A stretch of DNA of 64,000 bases from the NCBI RefSeq assembly GCF_002006995.1, contig NZ_MRUL01000012.1:1-64000 (forward strand), read 5' to 3'. The translations under genes were made by a program, and so were the position numbers. Each line of letters starts with the position of its first letter. Positions within the stretch are counted from its first letter, which is position 1. Shown here piece after piece: positions 27,829 to 38,572 of the stretch. The notes under the pieces were generated by a model. That model saw nothing but the letters and a program-made list of their open reading frames with translations, was not told the origin of the DNA and did no database searches. Source of the stretch: Izhakiella australiensis. Lineage in GTDB: Bacteria; Pseudomonadota; Gammaproteobacteria; Enterobacterales; Enterobacteriaceae.

Positions 27829-28737
27829 ATGCGTAATCGCTCATTAGCCGATCTCGACAGAGTTGTAGCACTAGGCGGCGGGCACGGTTTGGGTCGTGTG
27901 ATGTCTTCCCTTTCATCGCTGGGTTCTCGGCTTACCGGCATTGTCACCACCACCGATAATGGCGGCTCGACGGGCCGCATCCGGCGTTCCGAAGGCGGCA
28001 TAGCCTGGGGTGATATGCGCAACTGCCTGAATCAGCTGATTACCGAACCCAGCGTGGCCTCAGCGATGTTTGAATACCGTTTTGCCGGTAACGGCGAGCT
28101 GGCAGGCCACAATCTGGGAAATCTGATGCTTAAAGCGCTCGATCATCTGAGCGTTCGTCCGCTGGAAGCCATCAACCTTATCCGTAATTTATTGAAGGTC
28201 GATGCCTTTCTCATTCCGATGTCAGAGCAGCCGGTTGATTTAGTCGCCGTCGATGATGAAGGCAACACCGTGTACGGTGAAACGGCCATCGATCAGATGA
28301 AGCAGCCCCCCCAGGAGCTGATGCTGCTGCCAAGGGTGGCGGCAACGCGCGAAGCCGCCGAGGCGATCAACGAGGCCGACCTGATCCTGATTGGTCCCGG
28401 CAGCTTCTATACCAGCCTGATGCCGGTGCTGCTGATTGCCGAAATTGCCCAGGCGCTTCGCCGGACGCCGGCGACCATGGTGTTTATTGATAATTTGGGG
28501 AAGGAACTCAGCCCGGCGGCGGCCAGCCTGACGCTGGCCGATAAGCTGGATATCATGGAGCACGCTATCGGTAAAAAAGTCATTGACGCGCTGGTGGTCG
28601 GCCCACACGCCAACGCGGCGGCCATTAAGCAGCGGATCGTGGTGCAGGAGCCGCTGGAGGCGGGTGATATTACTTATCGCCACGACCGCCACCTGCTGCA
28701 TATCGCGCTGGAGCACGCTATCCAGGCCATGGGCTAG
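27829..28737 (+). CDS. ybhK: gluconeogenesis factor-like protein YbhK (YvcK/CofD-like)
   Basis: 302 residues, as in E. coli YbhK. It has the Rossmann-like nucleotide motif [18 protein letters not shown] at the start, then [20 protein letters not shown] and [13 protein letters not shown]. Homologues such as Bacillus YvcK bind UDP-sugars and are needed for growth on gluconeogenic carbon sources. It is divergent from moaA and convergent with uvrB, as in E. coli. Confidence 0.93.
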   Translation: MRNRSLADLDRVVALGGGHGLGRVMSSLSSLGSRLTGIVTTTDNGGSTGRIRRSEGGIAWGDMRNCLNQLITEPSVASAMFEYRFAGNGELAGHNLGNLMLKALDHLSVRPLEAINLIRNLLKVDAFLIPMSEQPVDLVAVDDEGNTVYGETAIDQMKQPPQELMLLPRVAATREAAEAINEADLILIGPGSFYTSLMPVLLIAEIAQALRRTPATMVFIDNLGKELSPAAASLTLADKLDIMEHAIGKKVIDALVVGPHANAAAIKQRIVVQEPLEAGDITYRHDRHLLHIALEHAIQAMG

Positions 28738-28774
28738 CAGCAGAGCCGGACAGGCCGGGAAAATAATGTCCGGG

Positions 28775-30799
28775 TTAAGAGGCGGCGATAAACAGCTCGC
28801 GCAGCTCATGCAGCCGATCGCGCGTCTGTGCCGCCTCTTCGAACTCCAGATTCTGCGCGTGCTTTTGCATCTGCAATTCCAGCTGATGAATCTTTTTTTG
28901 CAGCGCCTGCGGCGTAAGCGCCTGATAGCTGGCTTCCGTTTCTGCGGCAACTTTGTTTTTTCCGCTCGACCGGCCACTTTTGTTTTTGCTGACGCCCTGG
29001 CCTAATTCGAGAATGTCGGCGATTTTTTTGTTCAGACCCTGCGGCACGATGCCGTTTTCTTCATTGTAGCGCTGCTGCTTTTCACGACGACGCTCGGTTT
29101 CCTCAATTGCACGCGCCATTGAGGGGGTGATTTTATCGCCGTAAAGAATCGCCTTACCGTTGATATTGCGCGCCGCGCGTCCGATGGTCTGAATCAGCGA
29201 GCGTTCTGAACGCAGGAAACCTTCTTTATCGGCATCAAGTATCGCCACCAGCGATACTTCCGGCATATCCAGCCCCTCACGCAGCAGGTTGATGCCAACC
29301 AGCACGTCAAATTCGCCGAGGCGCAGATCGCGGATAATCTCTACACGCTCAACGGTATCAATATCCGAATGCAGGTAGCGCACGCGCTCACCGTGCTCTT
29401 CCAGATATTCGGTAAGATCTTCCGCCATGCGTTTGGTCAGGGTAGTTACCAGCACGCGCTCATTGATCGCCACGCGCTTACGAATTTCCGATAACAGATC
29501 GTCCACCTGAGTACTGACCGGACGCACTTCCAGCAGGGGATCGAGCAGACCGGTAGGACGAACTACCTGATCGATGACTTCACCGCCGGATTTCTCCAGT
29601 TCATATTTGCCCGGCGTCGCAGAAACATAAATCGTCTGCGGCGCCAGCGATTCGAACTCTTCAAACTTCATCGGGCGGTTATCCAGCGCCGAAGGCAGGC
29701 GAAAACCGTATTCAACCAGCGTCTCTTTACGCGCCCGGTCACCGCGATACATACCGCCGATTTGCGGAATGGTGACGTGTGATTCATCAATAATCAGCAG
29801 TCCGTCCGCCGGCAGGTAATCAAACAGCGTCGGCGGCGGCTCGCCCGGTCCGCGCCCGGAAAGGTAGCGCGAATAGTTTTCGATTCCCGAGCAGTAGCCA
29901 AGCTCGTTCATCATTTCAAGATCGAACTGCGTGCGCTGCGACAGGCGCTGCTCTTCCAGCAGCTTGTTATTCGCCAGCAGCGTTTTACGCCGCTCCGCCA
30001 GCTCAATTTTAATGTCTTCCATCGCCTGCAGCATGCGCTCACGCGGCGTCACGTAGTGGGTTTTTGGATAGACGGTAAAGCGGGCAATATTGGTTTCTAT
30101 CTGGCCGGTCAGAGGATCGAACAGCGACAGACGCTCAACCTCATCGTCAAACAGCTCGACGCGGAGCGCGACTTCATCGGATTCTGCCGGAAAAATATCG
30201 ATAACTTCACCGCGTACCCGAAAGGTGCCGCGCTGAAAAGCCTGGTCGTTGCGGGTGTATTGCAGCTCAGCCAGCCGGCGCAGGATAGAACGCTGATCGA
30301 TAATCATGCCGCGGGTAAGATGCAGCATCATCTTTAAATAGAGGTCCGGATCGCCCAGACCGTAAATGGCGGAAACCGATGCCACCACCACCACGTCGCG
30401 GCGTTCAAGCAGCGCTTTGGTAGCAGAAAGTCGCATCTGCTCAATATGTTCATTTATCGAGGCATCTTTCTCAATAAAGGTATCTGAACTCGGCACGTAG
30501 GCTTCGGGCTGGTAATAATCGTAATAAGAAACGAAGTATTCAACGGCGTTTTCCGGAAAAAACTCTTTCATTTCGCCATACAGCTGAGCGGCCAGAGTCT
30601 TGTTTGGCGCCAGCACCATGGTCGGACGCTGTAAATCGGCAATCACATTAGCGACCGTAAAGGTCTTGCCGGACCCCGTTACGCCCAGCAGCGTCTGATG
30701 AGCCAGACCATCTTCCAGTCCCTCTTTCAGCCGGCGAATAGCTTCTGGCTGGTCGCCAGCCGGTTTGAAAGCAGAATTCAGTTTAAAATCTTTACTCAT
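28775..30799 (-). CDS. uvrB: UvrABC excinuclease subunit B
   Basis: Damage-verification helicase-like subunit of nucleotide excision repair. Starting at 30799 ([20 protein letters not shown]) gives 674 residues, against 673 in E. coli. Motifs: Walker A GVTGSGKT (39-46), the beta-hairpin [16 protein letters not shown], the SAT-like [29 protein letters not shown], and the C-terminal UVR coiled coil that contacts UvrC. The longer frame to 30838 is not supported. A LexA operator lies 78 bases upstream. Confidence 0.97.
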   Translation of the reverse strand: MSKDFKLNSAFKPAGDQPEAIRRLKEGLEDGLAHQTLLGVTGSGKTFTVANVIADLQRPTMVLAPNKTLAAQLYGEMKEFFPENAVEYFVSYYDYYQPEAYVPSSDTFIEKDASINEHIEQMRLSATKALLERRDVVVVASVSAIYGLGDPDLYLKMMLHLTRGMIIDQRSILRRLAELQYTRNDQAFQRGTFRVRGEVIDIFPAESDEVALRVELFDDEVERLSLFDPLTGQIETNIARFTVYPKTHYVTPRERMLQAMEDIKIELAERRKTLLANNKLLEEQRLSQRTQFDLEMMNELGYCSGIENYSRYLSGRGPGEPPPTLFDYLPADGLLIIDESHVTIPQIGGMYRGDRARKETLVEYGFRLPSALDNRPMKFEEFESLAPQTIYVSATPGKYELEKSGGEVIDQVVRPTGLLDPLLEVRPVSTQVDDLLSEIRKRVAINERVLVTTLTKRMAEDLTEYLEEHGERVRYLHSDIDTVERVEIIRDLRLGEFDVLVGINLLREGLDMPEVSLVAILDADKEGFLRSERSLIQTIGRAARNINGKAILYGDKITPSMARAIEETERRREKQQRYNEENGIVPQGLNKKIADILELGQGVSKNKSGRSSGKNKVAAETEASYQALTPQALQKKIHQLELQMQKHAQNLEFEEAAQTRDRLHELRELFIAAS

Positions 30800-30876
30800 T
30801 TGCGCGCCGCCTGCTGGATGGAAAGCGTAATAAGACAATTATTCTACTCTGCAGTCGGTTTTTTACCAATCTCTTT

Positions 30877-30896
30877 TACTGGACAAATATCCAGTT
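30877..30896 (-). promoter_or_regulatory. LexA (SOS) box of uvrB
   Basis: The core CTGGACAAATATCCAG (30879-30894) fits CTG-N10-CAG and, on the minus strand, closely parallels the E. coli uvrB SOS box with its AACTG and CCAGTA ends. It is 78 bases from the uvrB start. DNA damage should derepress the gene. Confidence 0.85.
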
Positions 30897-31710
30897 ACTG
30901 CCAATAATTATCATTGATAGTGCGCTTTTGCACTTTCAGCGATCTTTGTGACAGCAGTATGCTCATCGCTTTCAGGGTTATCCCCAACGGCCGAACTGAT
31001 TTAACAATTGTCAAGCCTGATAAAAGCCGCAGCGATGTCAGATAATACGTACTCCGTTGCCGGCTTGCTTTTATTTAACTATTTGATTATTAAATTTAAT
31101 TAAATAAAGGCGGCTTTCGCAACATCTCAAGCCAAACCCGCGTCCGCTCTCGCTTGCCGCAGGTTTTCACTCGTTAATGCACATGGTTATCCACAGGAAT
31201 GGTGGATAACTGGTGACAGCGCCTGATGCATCTGATGTGCATAAACCTGCTTCTGCTTGCGCAACGCCGACTAAATAAATTTTTTTGTTTTTTTTTCACT
31301 GCGGTCAGGGTGAAAAAGCCCGGCGAAAATGGGTTAAAAGTCAATTCATCAGCTGGCGCTGGCGATAGATTATCCAGCAGCCGCCGCCGCGGTGCCCCAC
31401 CCGATGGCAACTGCACCAGCCGCGTTTTACTGCGGCACTAAAAATGTGCAGCCATATAGTTCAGCAATCTGATTATTAATTCTTTCTGACCTTTCGGCCG
31501 ATTTACTGCGCGGCAACGGCCCTTTTACTTATCTTTGCCGCGCCGATAAATAATCTGGCCTGCTAATTGCTTTATCGATGGTGGGGAAAGTGGGTTTGGT
31601 CGTGGAAAGCACCGGCGAGGCTTCAGCCGCGCCGGTGCCAGCGTTAATTGCCGTTTGCCAGACGACGCAGAGCGTGCGCAATCAGGTTTAATCTTTGCGG
31701 AGGAAGCGCC
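30897..31710. other. gene-free stretch between uvrB and the UrtE-like gene, with DnaA boxes
   Basis: About 810 bases without a credible gene. It contains an exact DnaA box TTATCCACA (31187-31195) with an inverted one-mismatch box GGTGGATAA six bases away (31201-31209), and TTATCCCCA at 30978-30986. Two hairpins are visible: GCGCGGCAA/TTGCCGCGC (31508-31543) and GCACCGGCG/CGCCGGTGC (31609-31638). The part around 31060-31110 is very AT-rich. Short frames, such as 31226-31441 on the plus strand, look spurious. In E. coli DnaA binds upstream of uvrB, so part of this may be the uvrB control region. Confidence 0.6.
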
Positions 31711-32421
31711 ATGCTTAGTTTGCGTTCAATTAATCAGTTTTATGGCAAAAATCATACCCTGTGGGATATCGACCTCGATCTGATTCCGGGAACCTGCACC
31801 GCCATCGTCGGGCGTACCGGTACGGGCAAAACCACGCTGGTTAACTGCATCATGGGGCGTTTACCGATTAACAGCGGTTCAATCACATGGCAACAGGCCG
31901 GTTCGCCCCCCGCTAATCTGCTGCTTGAGCCCAGCGAAACCCGGGCGGCAATGGGTATCGGTTATTTGCCGCAGGGAGGACAGATCTTTACGCAAATGAC
32001 GGTGGAAGAGAATCTGCTGATTGCCCTGCTGGCCTGCGACGATCGCCAGCGGATCATGCCAGCGATGCTCCATCAGCTGTTTCCGCAGCTGTTCGCGCTG
32101 CGTCATCAGCGCAGCGGCGAGCTGCCAGCCGCGCTGCAGCAGCAGTTAGCGCTGGCGCGCGCGCTGGTGCTGCAGCCGCAGCTGCTTATTCTTGATGAAC
32201 CCACCGAGGGCATGTCGCCTTGGCTGGAGGAAGAAATGGGTAACCTGATCCATCGCCTTAATCGCGATTTCGGCCTGACCATCTTGCTGCTGGAGCAGCG
32301 CATCAGCTTTATCCGCCGGGTTGCCGATTATTTCCTGCTGTTGCACTGCGGGCGCAACGTGGCGCAGGGGCGCATGGCACAGTTGGATGAAAGCATGGTC
32401 AGTACCTGGCTTGCGCTATGA
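31711..32421 (+). CDS. orphan ABC ATPase, UrtE/LivF-like, with degenerate signature motif
   Basis: 236 residues from the ATG at 31711, behind GGAGGAA. It is closest in pattern to the urea/branched-chain amino acid transporter ATPases UrtE and LivF: MLSLRSINQFYGKNHTLW, Walker A GRTGTGKTT, Q-loop GYLPQGGQIFTQMTVEENL, Walker B LLILDEPTEGMSP, LLLEQ. The ABC signature, normally LSGGQQQQ, reads LPAALQQQ, so a key ATP-contacting serine/glycine pair is missing. No permease or binding protein is nearby; it ends one base short of bioD, convergently. It may be a decaying relic or a partner of a distant transporter. Confidence 0.75.
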   Translation: MLSLRSINQFYGKNHTLWDIDLDLIPGTCTAIVGRTGTGKTTLVNCIMGRLPINSGSITWQQAGSPPANLLLEPSETRAAMGIGYLPQGGQIFTQMTVEENLLIALLACDDRQRIMPAMLHQLFPQLFALRHQRSGELPAALQQQLALARALVLQPQLLILDEPTEGMSPWLEEEMGNLIHRLNRDFGLTILLLEQRISFIRRVADYFLLLHCGRNVAQGRMAQLDESMVSTWLAL

Positions 32422-32422
32422 G

Positions 32423-33097
32423 TCAGGGTAAGGTGAGAAAGCCGCCCAGATCGCGCTGATGATAAGGATTCGACAGATGCGGTAATTCGCCCAGTAGCGG
32501 CGCAGGTAGCCAGCTCTGTAAGGCCTGCAGATATTCGCCGTGGCGCCTTCCCGGCACAACCACGTCGTTGGCAATCCAGCCGGCCAGCCTCAGCCCGCGC
32601 GCGCGAATGGCGCCGGCGGTCAGCATGGCATGATTGATACAGCCCAGACGGATGCCGACCACCAGAATCACCGGCAATTGCTCCGCTGCGACCCAGTCGG
32701 CAAAGGTATGGGATGCAGACAGTGGCGTATACCAACCGCCAGCGCCTTCGGTAAGCACCCAGTCAGACTGCCGTTCAAGCTGCTGCAATCCGGCGGAGAG
32801 CGCGGCGAAGGTAATCGGCTGTCGCAGTTCTTCACTGACAATATGCGGTGCGGTTGCCTCAGCGAACGCCAGCGGATTCACCTGTTCATAAGGCACGGCA
32901 ACTGCGCTGTTACGCTGCAATGCCAGCGCATCTTCATTACGCAATCCCTGCGCCGTCATTTCACAACCAGAGGCGACAGGCTTGTAACCTGCCGGGCTAT
33001 ATCCGGCCAGCGTTGCCGCCTGTAGCAGCGCGCAGCTGGCCACTGTTTTACCGGTTTCAGTATCGGTACCGGTGACAAAAAAGCGTTTAGTCGCCAT
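32423..33097 (-). CDS. bioD: dethiobiotin synthetase BioD
   Basis: 224 residues. BioD closes the ureido ring of 7,8-diaminopelargonic acid with CO2 and ATP to give dethiobiotin. P-loop GTDTETGKTV near residues 9-18; EGAGGWYTPL and GCINHAMLT also match. The start at 33097 ([10 protein letters not shown]) agrees with E. coli (225 aa) and overlaps bioC by 11 bases. Last gene of bioBFCD. Confidence 0.95.
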   Translation of the reverse strand: MATKRFFVTGTDTETGKTVASCALLQAATLAGYSPAGYKPVASGCEMTAQGLRNEDALALQRNSAVAVPYEQVNPLAFAEATAPHIVSEELRQPITFAALSAGLQQLERQSDWVLTEGAGGWYTPLSASHTFADWVAAEQLPVILVVGIRLGCINHAMLTAGAIRARGLRLAGWIANDVVVPGRRHGEYLQALQSWLPAPLLGELPHLSNPYHQRDLGGFLTLP

Positions 33098-33842
33098 CAA
33101 TAACCCCCAGAATAATGTCATAAGTCAGCGCAAAGCCAGCCGCATCGCGCGGCCAGTCTTGCGCCAGCATAGCCAGCTTGCTGCGGGTAAGCGGCTGGCG
33201 ATCCGGCAGCTGATGTAAATGGGTAGCGCCGATACCCTTCAGCGACTGCAAAACCTGGCGAATATCGCTAAAATGCAGCGTCAGCGCCTCACGGCGCCAG
33301 CGTACCGGCAGGCCTGATAACTGCCTTTGCATCTCACTGAAGGTCATAAATGTATTGACCGGCGCCCGCGCATCCAGTCCACGCCATGCCTGACGCATTT
33401 CCTGCAGCGACTCCGCACCTAGCGTGGAAAACAACACCTGCCCGCCAGGACGCGTCACGCGCAGCAGTTCGCCAATCGCCTGAGGCAGATTAGCGCACCA
33501 CTGCACCGCCAGGTTGCTCCAGCTCAGGTCAAAGCTGTCCGCTTCAAAAGGCAAGGCTTCGATATCGCCACAGGCATAGCGCCACGCCGACGCCTGGCGT
33601 TCGGCTTCAGCCAGCATCGCCGACGAGAGATCGAGAGCGGTCACCTGCCAGCCCCTGGCGCTGAAATGACGGCTAAAGCCGCCCGGTCCACAGCCGGCAT
33701 CCAGCAAGTGACCGGGCGCATTAAGCGCGCCAAGCGCCAGCAGGCGTTCGCCACACAGTCGCTGCAAGGCATCATGCTGCTGATACATTTGCGCCGCGCG
33801 GCCAAACGCCTGCGCCACCGCCAGCTTATCCACCTGCTGCAT
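33087..33842 (-). CDS. bioC: malonyl-ACP O-methyltransferase BioC
   Basis: 251 residues. SAM-dependent methylation of malonyl-ACP disguises it as a fatty-acid primer for pimelate synthesis. The SAM-binding motif [15 protein letters not shown] near residue 45, followed by [14 protein letters not shown] and [19 protein letters not shown], is clear. It overlaps bioF by 17 bases and bioD by 11. Confidence 0.95.
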   Translation of the reverse strand: MQQVDKLAVAQAFGRAAQMYQQHDALQRLCGERLLALGALNAPGHLLDAGCGPGGFSRHFSARGWQVTALDLSSAMLAEAERQASAWRYACGDIEALPFEADSFDLSWSNLAVQWCANLPQAIGELLRVTRPGGQVLFSTLGAESLQEMRQAWRGLDARAPVNTFMTFSEMQRQLSGLPVRWRREALTLHFSDIRQVLQSLKGIGATHLHQLPDRQPLTRSKLAMLAQDWPRDAAGFALTYDIILGVIDGD

Positions 33843-34980
33843 CGCTAAGCGCCTCCAGCAAACTGTCTATTTGCCGCTCGTCATGGGCTGCGCTGAGCGT
33901 AATACGCAAACGGGCGCTACCGGCGGGCACCGTTGGCGGACGAATAGCGCCCACCCAGCATCCACGCTGACGCAGCGCCGCGGCAAGTGCCAACGCCCTG
34001 TCATCATCGCCGACCACCCAGGGCTGAATTGCACTGTCGGAGTCCATTAAGCTGCCCGGCAGCGTCAGCGCCCGCTGGCGGAAATAGCGGATGTTATGCT
34101 GCAAGCGCTGACGGTATTCATCACCTTGTTGTACCAGCAACAGCGCGGCCTGTAGCGCACAAATCTGCGCCGGCGGCATTGCTGTGCTGTATATCAGATG
34201 GCGACAGAACTGCAGCAGATATTGCGCCAGCGCCTCACTGCACAACACCGCCGCACCGCTGACGCCGAAGGCTTTACCAAAAGTGACCACCAGTAAATCC
34301 GGCTGAACCTGTTGCTGCCAGCAGCTGCCGCGTCCTCCTTCGCCTGACACGCCGATGCCATGGGCATCGTCAACCAGCAACCATCCCTGATGCTGGCGGG
34401 TCAGGTGCTGTAAATCCGCCAGCGGCGCACAGTCGCCGTCCATACTGAAGATCCCTTCACTGACCACCAGCGTTTCGCCGCTACAGGGCGATGCCAGCAA
34501 GCGCGCCAGCGCCGGAGGCTGATTATGGGCGAAACGCCGCAGGCTGGCCGGGCTTTGCGCGGCCGCTTCCAGCAAGGACGCATGCATCAGACGGTCGGCA
34601 AGAATACGATCGCCGGACGCCATCAGCGCCGCAACCAGCGCCTGGTTAGCAGCAAAGCCCGAAATAAACAGCAGCGCGCGGGGGTAGCCAAGCCAGTCCG
34701 CCAGCTGCTGCTCAAACTCAGCCTGCACATGGTGATAGCCGGTAACATGAGTTGAGGCGCCGGCGCCGGCGCCGTAGCGCGCGATGCCCTGCTGCCAGGC
34801 CGTTAGCAGCTGCGGGTGCTGGCTCAGTCCGAGGTAGTCGTTGCTGGAAAAGTTGAGATAGCTTTTGCCGTCGATCGCGATCTGACTGGCGCCGCGCTGG
34901 CTGACCTGATGACGTTCGCGCCACAGGCCCGCCGCCCGCCGCTGCTGGCAGGCCTCGGTAATACGTTGTTGCCAGCCCAT
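33826..34980 (-). CDS. bioF: 8-amino-7-oxononanoate synthase BioF
   Basis: 384 residues, as in E. coli. A PLP-dependent alpha-oxoamine synthase that condenses pimeloyl-ACP with alanine. Motifs: the [11 protein letters not shown] substrate loop, [24 protein letters not shown], and the PLP lysine in [14 protein letters not shown]. Its ATG shares one base with the bioB stop (TAATG). Confidence 0.95.
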   Translation of the reverse strand: MGWQQRITEACQQRRAAGLWRERHQVSQRGASQIAIDGKSYLNFSSNDYLGLSQHPQLLTAWQQGIARYGAGAGASTHVTGYHHVQAEFEQQLADWLGYPRALLFISGFAANQALVAALMASGDRILADRLMHASLLEAAAQSPASLRRFAHNQPPALARLLASPCSGETLVVSEGIFSMDGDCAPLADLQHLTRQHQGWLLVDDAHGIGVSGEGGRGSCWQQQVQPDLLVVTFGKAFGVSGAAVLCSEALAQYLLQFCRHLIYSTAMPPAQICALQAALLLVQQGDEYRQRLQHNIRYFRQRALTLPGSLMDSDSAIQPWVVGDDDRALALAAALRQRGCWVGAIRPPTVPAGSARLRITLSAAHDERQIDSLLEALSDAAGG

Positions 34981-36011
34981 TACAGCGCCGCGTTATAGAA
35001 CTGTTCAGTGTCAGCGTGAACTAACTGCTCAGCCAACGCCTGCTGCTGGGCGTTATCGCCATGCTGCGTCTGGCTATGCTGTGGATTCAGACCCAGCTTG
35101 CGGAATAACAGCAGGTCTTTATCTTCTTCAGGGTTAGGCGTGGTCAGCAGCTTACAGCCGTAAAAAATGGAATTGGCGCCGGCCATAAAGCACATTGCCT
35201 GGGTCTGTTCGTTCATCTGTTCACGTCCGGCGGAGAGACGCACGTGCGAGCTGGGCATCATAATGCGCGCCACGGCGATGGCACGAATAAAATCAAAGGG
35301 ATCGACGTCTTCATTATCCGCCAGCGGCGTTCCCTTAACCTTCACCAACATGTTAACCGGCACGCTCTCTGGCGGCACCGGCAGGTTGGCCAGTTGAACC
35401 AGCAAGCCGGCGCGATCGCGCACCGTTTCGCCAAGGCCGATAATACCGCCGGAACAGACTTTAATTCCGGCATCACGCACTTTACCCAGCGTGTCCAGCC
35501 GCTCCTGATAGCTGCGGGTTGTGATGATATTGCCGTAAAATTCCGGCGAGGTATCGAGATTATGATTGTAAAAATCAAGCCCGGCATCACCTAGCCTGTG
35601 GGCCTGCTCATCGCTGAGCGTTCCCAGCGTCATACAGGTTTCAAGCCCCATCTCCTTGACGCCTTTGACCATCGCTTCAAGATAGGGCATATCGCGATCG
35701 TGCGGGTTTTTCCATGCCGCGCCCATGCAAAAGCGACCGGAGCCGGCGGCTTTGGCTTTGCGCGCTGATTCCAGCACCGCCTCCACTTCCATCAGCCTTT
35801 CGGACTCCAGCCCGGTTTTATAACGCGCGCTCTGCGGGCAATACTTACAGTCCTCCGGGCAGGCACCGGTTTTGATCGACAGCAGCGTGCTGACCTGAAC
35901 CTGGCGCGGGTCAAAATGCTGACGATGAACCTGCTGTGCTTCAAACAGCAGTTCGAGAAAAGGTTTTTCAAATAAAGCCTGGGCCTGCGACACTGTCCAA
36001 CGGTTTGCCAT
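34980..36011 (-). CDS. bioB: biotin synthase BioB
   Basis: Radical SAM enzyme that inserts sulfur into dethiobiotin. The [4Fe-4S] motif CPEDCKYC, the [2Fe-2S] ligands ([19 protein letters not shown]) and the arginine of VRLSAGRE are present. The start at 36011 ([11 protein letters not shown]), with GGAG nine bases upstream, gives 343 residues (E. coli 346). First gene of the minus-strand bioBFCD operon, facing bioA across the BirA operator. Confidence 0.96.
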   Translation of the reverse strand: MANRWTVSQAQALFEKPFLELLFEAQQVHRQHFDPRQVQVSTLLSIKTGACPEDCKYCPQSARYKTGLESERLMEVEAVLESARKAKAAGSGRFCMGAAWKNPHDRDMPYLEAMVKGVKEMGLETCMTLGTLSDEQAHRLGDAGLDFYNHNLDTSPEFYGNIITTRSYQERLDTLGKVRDAGIKVCSGGIIGLGETVRDRAGLLVQLANLPVPPESVPVNMLVKVKGTPLADNEDVDPFDFIRAIAVARIMMPSSHVRLSAGREQMNEQTQAMCFMAGANSIFYGCKLLTTPNPEEDKDLLLFRKLGLNPQHSQTQHGDNAQQQALAEQLVHADTEQFYNAAL

Positions 36012-36057
36012 GCGGCGCTCCAAAATTCTGTCGTTTGCTAATGAGGTATGGTTATAA

Positions 36058-36090
36058 TTGTAAACTAAATCTTTTTTAATTGGTTTACAA
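36058..36090. promoter_or_regulatory. BirA operator between bioB and bioA
   Basis: Arms TTGTAAACT and GGTTTACAA separated by 15 bases, nearly the E. coli bio operator (TTGTAAACC-N16-GGTTTACAA). BirA with biotinyl-AMP binds here and represses both divergent bio transcripts. Confidence 0.9.
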
Positions 36091-36094
36091 TACT

Positions 36095-37414
36095 ATGATA
36101 TCTGCCGATGACCTCGCCTTTGACCGCCAGCACATCTGGCATCCTTACACTTCAATGACTAACCCGCTGCCCTGCTATCCGGTGGTCAGTGCCCGGCAGG
36201 TGATGCTGCAGCTGGCGGATGGTCGCCAGCTGGTGGATGGCATGTCGTCATGGTGGGCGGCAATTCACGGCTATAATCATCCGCGCCTGAACCAGGCAAT
36301 GAGCGCGCAGATTAATCAGATGTCCCACGTGATGTTCGGCGGCATTACCCATCCTTCGGCCATCGCGCTGTGCCGCCAGCTGGTCGCCATGACGCCTGAC
36401 GCACTGCAGTGTGTTTTTCTCGCCGATTCCGGGTCGGTTGCCGTTGAGGTCGCGATGAAAATGGCCCTGCAGTTCTGGCAGGCCAGGGGCGAGAAGCGTC
36501 AGCGCTTTTTGACGCTGAAGCGGGGCTATCACGGCGATACCTTCTCCGCCATGTCGGTATGCGATCCGCAAAACTCAATGCATAGCCTGTGGCAGGGTTA
36601 TTTACCGCAGCATCTGTTTAGCCCGGCGCCACAATGCCGCTTTGATGATGCCTGGCAGCAGGAGGATTTCACCCCCTTTGCCCGTCTGCTGGAGCAGCAT
36701 CATCACCAGGTCGCGGCGGTGATCCTCGAACCTATCGTGCAGGGTGCTGGCGGCATGCGTTTCTATCATCCGGAATATCTGCGCCAGGTTAAAGCCGCCT
36801 GCGAGCAGTACGGCATCCTGCTAATCGCCGACGAAATCGCCACCGGCTTTGGCCGCACCGGCAAGCTATTTGCCTGTGAGCACGCGCAGGTAACCCCGGA
36901 TATTCTCTGTCTCGGCAAGGCATTGACCGGCGGCACCATGACGCTCTCGGCCACCCTCACCACCCGGCAGGTTGCGGAGACTATCAGCAACGGCGAGGCA
37001 GGCTGCTTTATGCACGGCCCGACCTTTATGGCCAATCCTCTCGCCTGCGCGGTGGCCTGCGAGAGTCTGGCGCTGCTACAGGAAAATCACTGGCCGGCGC
37101 AAGTCGCCGCCATTGAGCGGCAGCTACGTGAAGCGCTGATGCCGCTGCGCGCCGAAGCGCTGGTGGCGGACGTACGGGTGCTGGGAGCGATTGGCGTGGT
37201 GGAAACTCACCTGCCGGTTAATATGGCCGCACTCCAGCGCTTCTTCGTCGAGCGCGGCGTCTGGATCCGCCCGTTTGGTAAATTAATATATCTGATGCCG
37301 CCCTATATTATTTCCTCTGAGGCGCTAAGCCGGCTGACGCAGGCGGTGGCAGCGGCGGTACAGGATGCCGCGCTGTTTCTGGCTGCACAATGCGTTCCGA
37401 CAGGCGCTGCGTGA
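36095..37414 (+). CDS. bioA: adenosylmethionine-8-amino-7-oxononanoate aminotransferase BioA
   Basis: 439 residues from ATG 36095. PLP transaminase using SAM as amino donor to make 7,8-diaminopelargonate. Motifs: [60 protein letters not shown] lysine in [12 protein letters not shown], and [13 protein letters not shown]. The start was chosen by match to E. coli BioA (429 aa); the frame could extend only to a TTG at 36080, inside the operator. A short C-terminal extension is present. Confidence 0.95.
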   Translation: MISADDLAFDRQHIWHPYTSMTNPLPCYPVVSARQVMLQLADGRQLVDGMSSWWAAIHGYNHPRLNQAMSAQINQMSHVMFGGITHPSAIALCRQLVAMTPDALQCVFLADSGSVAVEVAMKMALQFWQARGEKRQRFLTLKRGYHGDTFSAMSVCDPQNSMHSLWQGYLPQHLFSPAPQCRFDDAWQQEDFTPFARLLEQHHHQVAAVILEPIVQGAGGMRFYHPEYLRQVKAACEQYGILLIADEIATGFGRTGKLFACEHAQVTPDILCLGKALTGGTMTLSATLTTRQVAETISNGEAGCFMHGPTFMANPLACAVACESLALLQENHWPAQVAAIERQLREALMPLRAEALVADVRVLGAIGVVETHLPVNMAALQRFFVERGVWIRPFGKLIYLMPPYIISSEALSRLTQAVAAAVQDAALFLAAQCVPTGAA

Positions 37415-37456
37415 ATACACTACAGTTACAGGATGACTGCTAACAGAGGAAAGAAT

Positions 37457-38500
37457 ATGTCACAGCAACGCGATACCAATCGCCGCATCGTGCTGGCTTC
37501 CCGGCCGCACGGCGCGCCGACCGAAGCCAACTTTCGTCTTGAATCTCAACATCTGCCGCAGCTCGCTGAAGGCCAGGTCCTGCTGCGCACCGTCTGGTTG
37601 TCGCTCGATCCTTATATGCGCGGACGCATGAGCGATGCCCCCTCGTACGTGCCGCCGATCGCGATTGACGCCGTAATGGGCGCCGGCACCATCGCCAGAG
37701 TGGAAAAATCACGCCACGCCGACTTCATGGAGGGAGAATGGGTGGTAAGCCAGAACGGCTGGCAGGATTTTGCCCTGTCCGACGGGCGCGACCTGCAGCG
37801 TCTGCCTGAGGCCGCGCGCCAGCATCCTTCATGGGGGCTGAGCCTGCTGGGAATGACCGGCTTCACCGCCTATATGGGGCTGCTGGATATCGGTCAGCCG
37901 CAGGCGGGGGAAACGGTCGTGGTGGCCGCCGCAACCGGCGCGGTGGGATCGGTTGTCGGGCAAATTGCCCGCCTTAAAGGCTGCCACGTGATTGGCATTG
38001 CTGGCGGCGCAGAGAAATGTCGTTTTGCCGAGCAGATGCTGGGCTTCGATCGCTGCCTCGACCACCGCGATCCGTCGCTGGCTGAGCAGCTACGCAGCTA
38101 CTGCCCGGACGGGATCGACGTCTATTTTGAAAACGTCGGCGGTAAGGTGTTCGACGTGGTGCTGCCGCTGATGAATCCACGCGGCCGTATTCCGCTTTGC
38201 GGCCTGATAGCCGACTATAACGCCAGCGCGCCGTCAACCTTACCGGACCGACTGCCGCAGCTGCAGGGGGCGATATTGCGCAAACGGCTGCGGGTGCAGG
38301 GCTTTATCATTACTCAGGACTATCCGCACCGCTTTGATGAATTTGTCCGTCAGATGGGCCAGTGGGTAACGGAAAAACGCATCGTACTGCGCGAAGATAT
38401 CTATGACGGTTTGGATAACGCGCCGGAAATTTTCGCCGGGATGTTAGAGGGGCGTAACTTTGGTAAGGTTGTGGTTCGGGTTGCACCGGATCAGCCCTGA
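37457..38500 (+). CDS. curA: NADP-dependent oxidoreductase, CurA-like
   Basis: 347 residues (E. coli CurA/YncB 345) of the zinc-free medium-chain dehydrogenase family, acting on alpha,beta-unsaturated carbonyls and curcumin with NADPH. Seen: LSLDPYMRGRMSD, the Rossmann motif AAATGAVGSVVGQIARLKG near 160-177, GIAGGAEKC, and DVYFENVGGKVFD. The start at 37457 has AGAGGAAAG upstream. It follows bioA by 42 bases and may share its transcript; in E. coli it lies elsewhere. Confidence 0.9.
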   Translation: MSQQRDTNRRIVLASRPHGAPTEANFRLESQHLPQLAEGQVLLRTVWLSLDPYMRGRMSDAPSYVPPIAIDAVMGAGTIARVEKSRHADFMEGEWVVSQNGWQDFALSDGRDLQRLPEAARQHPSWGLSLLGMTGFTAYMGLLDIGQPQAGETVVVAAATGAVGSVVGQIARLKGCHVIGIAGGAEKCRFAEQMLGFDRCLDHRDPSLAEQLRSYCPDGIDVYFENVGGKVFDVVLPLMNPRGRIPLCGLIADYNASAPSTLPDRLPQLQGAILRKRLRVQGFIITQDYPHRFDEFVRQMGQWVTEKRIVLREDIYDGLDNAPEIFAGMLEGRNFGKVVVRVAPDQP

Positions 38501-38572
38501 GTCGGCAGCGAAGTCCGGCGGCGTTCGGATGAATTAACCTTTCGACTTTATTTATCCTTGAAGGGAGAAGCT

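Noticed and set aside
31226-31441. 71-codon plus-strand frame in the gene-free stretch after uvrB
   Set aside because: Unusual composition with no domain, no ribosome binding site, and it crosses a T-run; probably chance.
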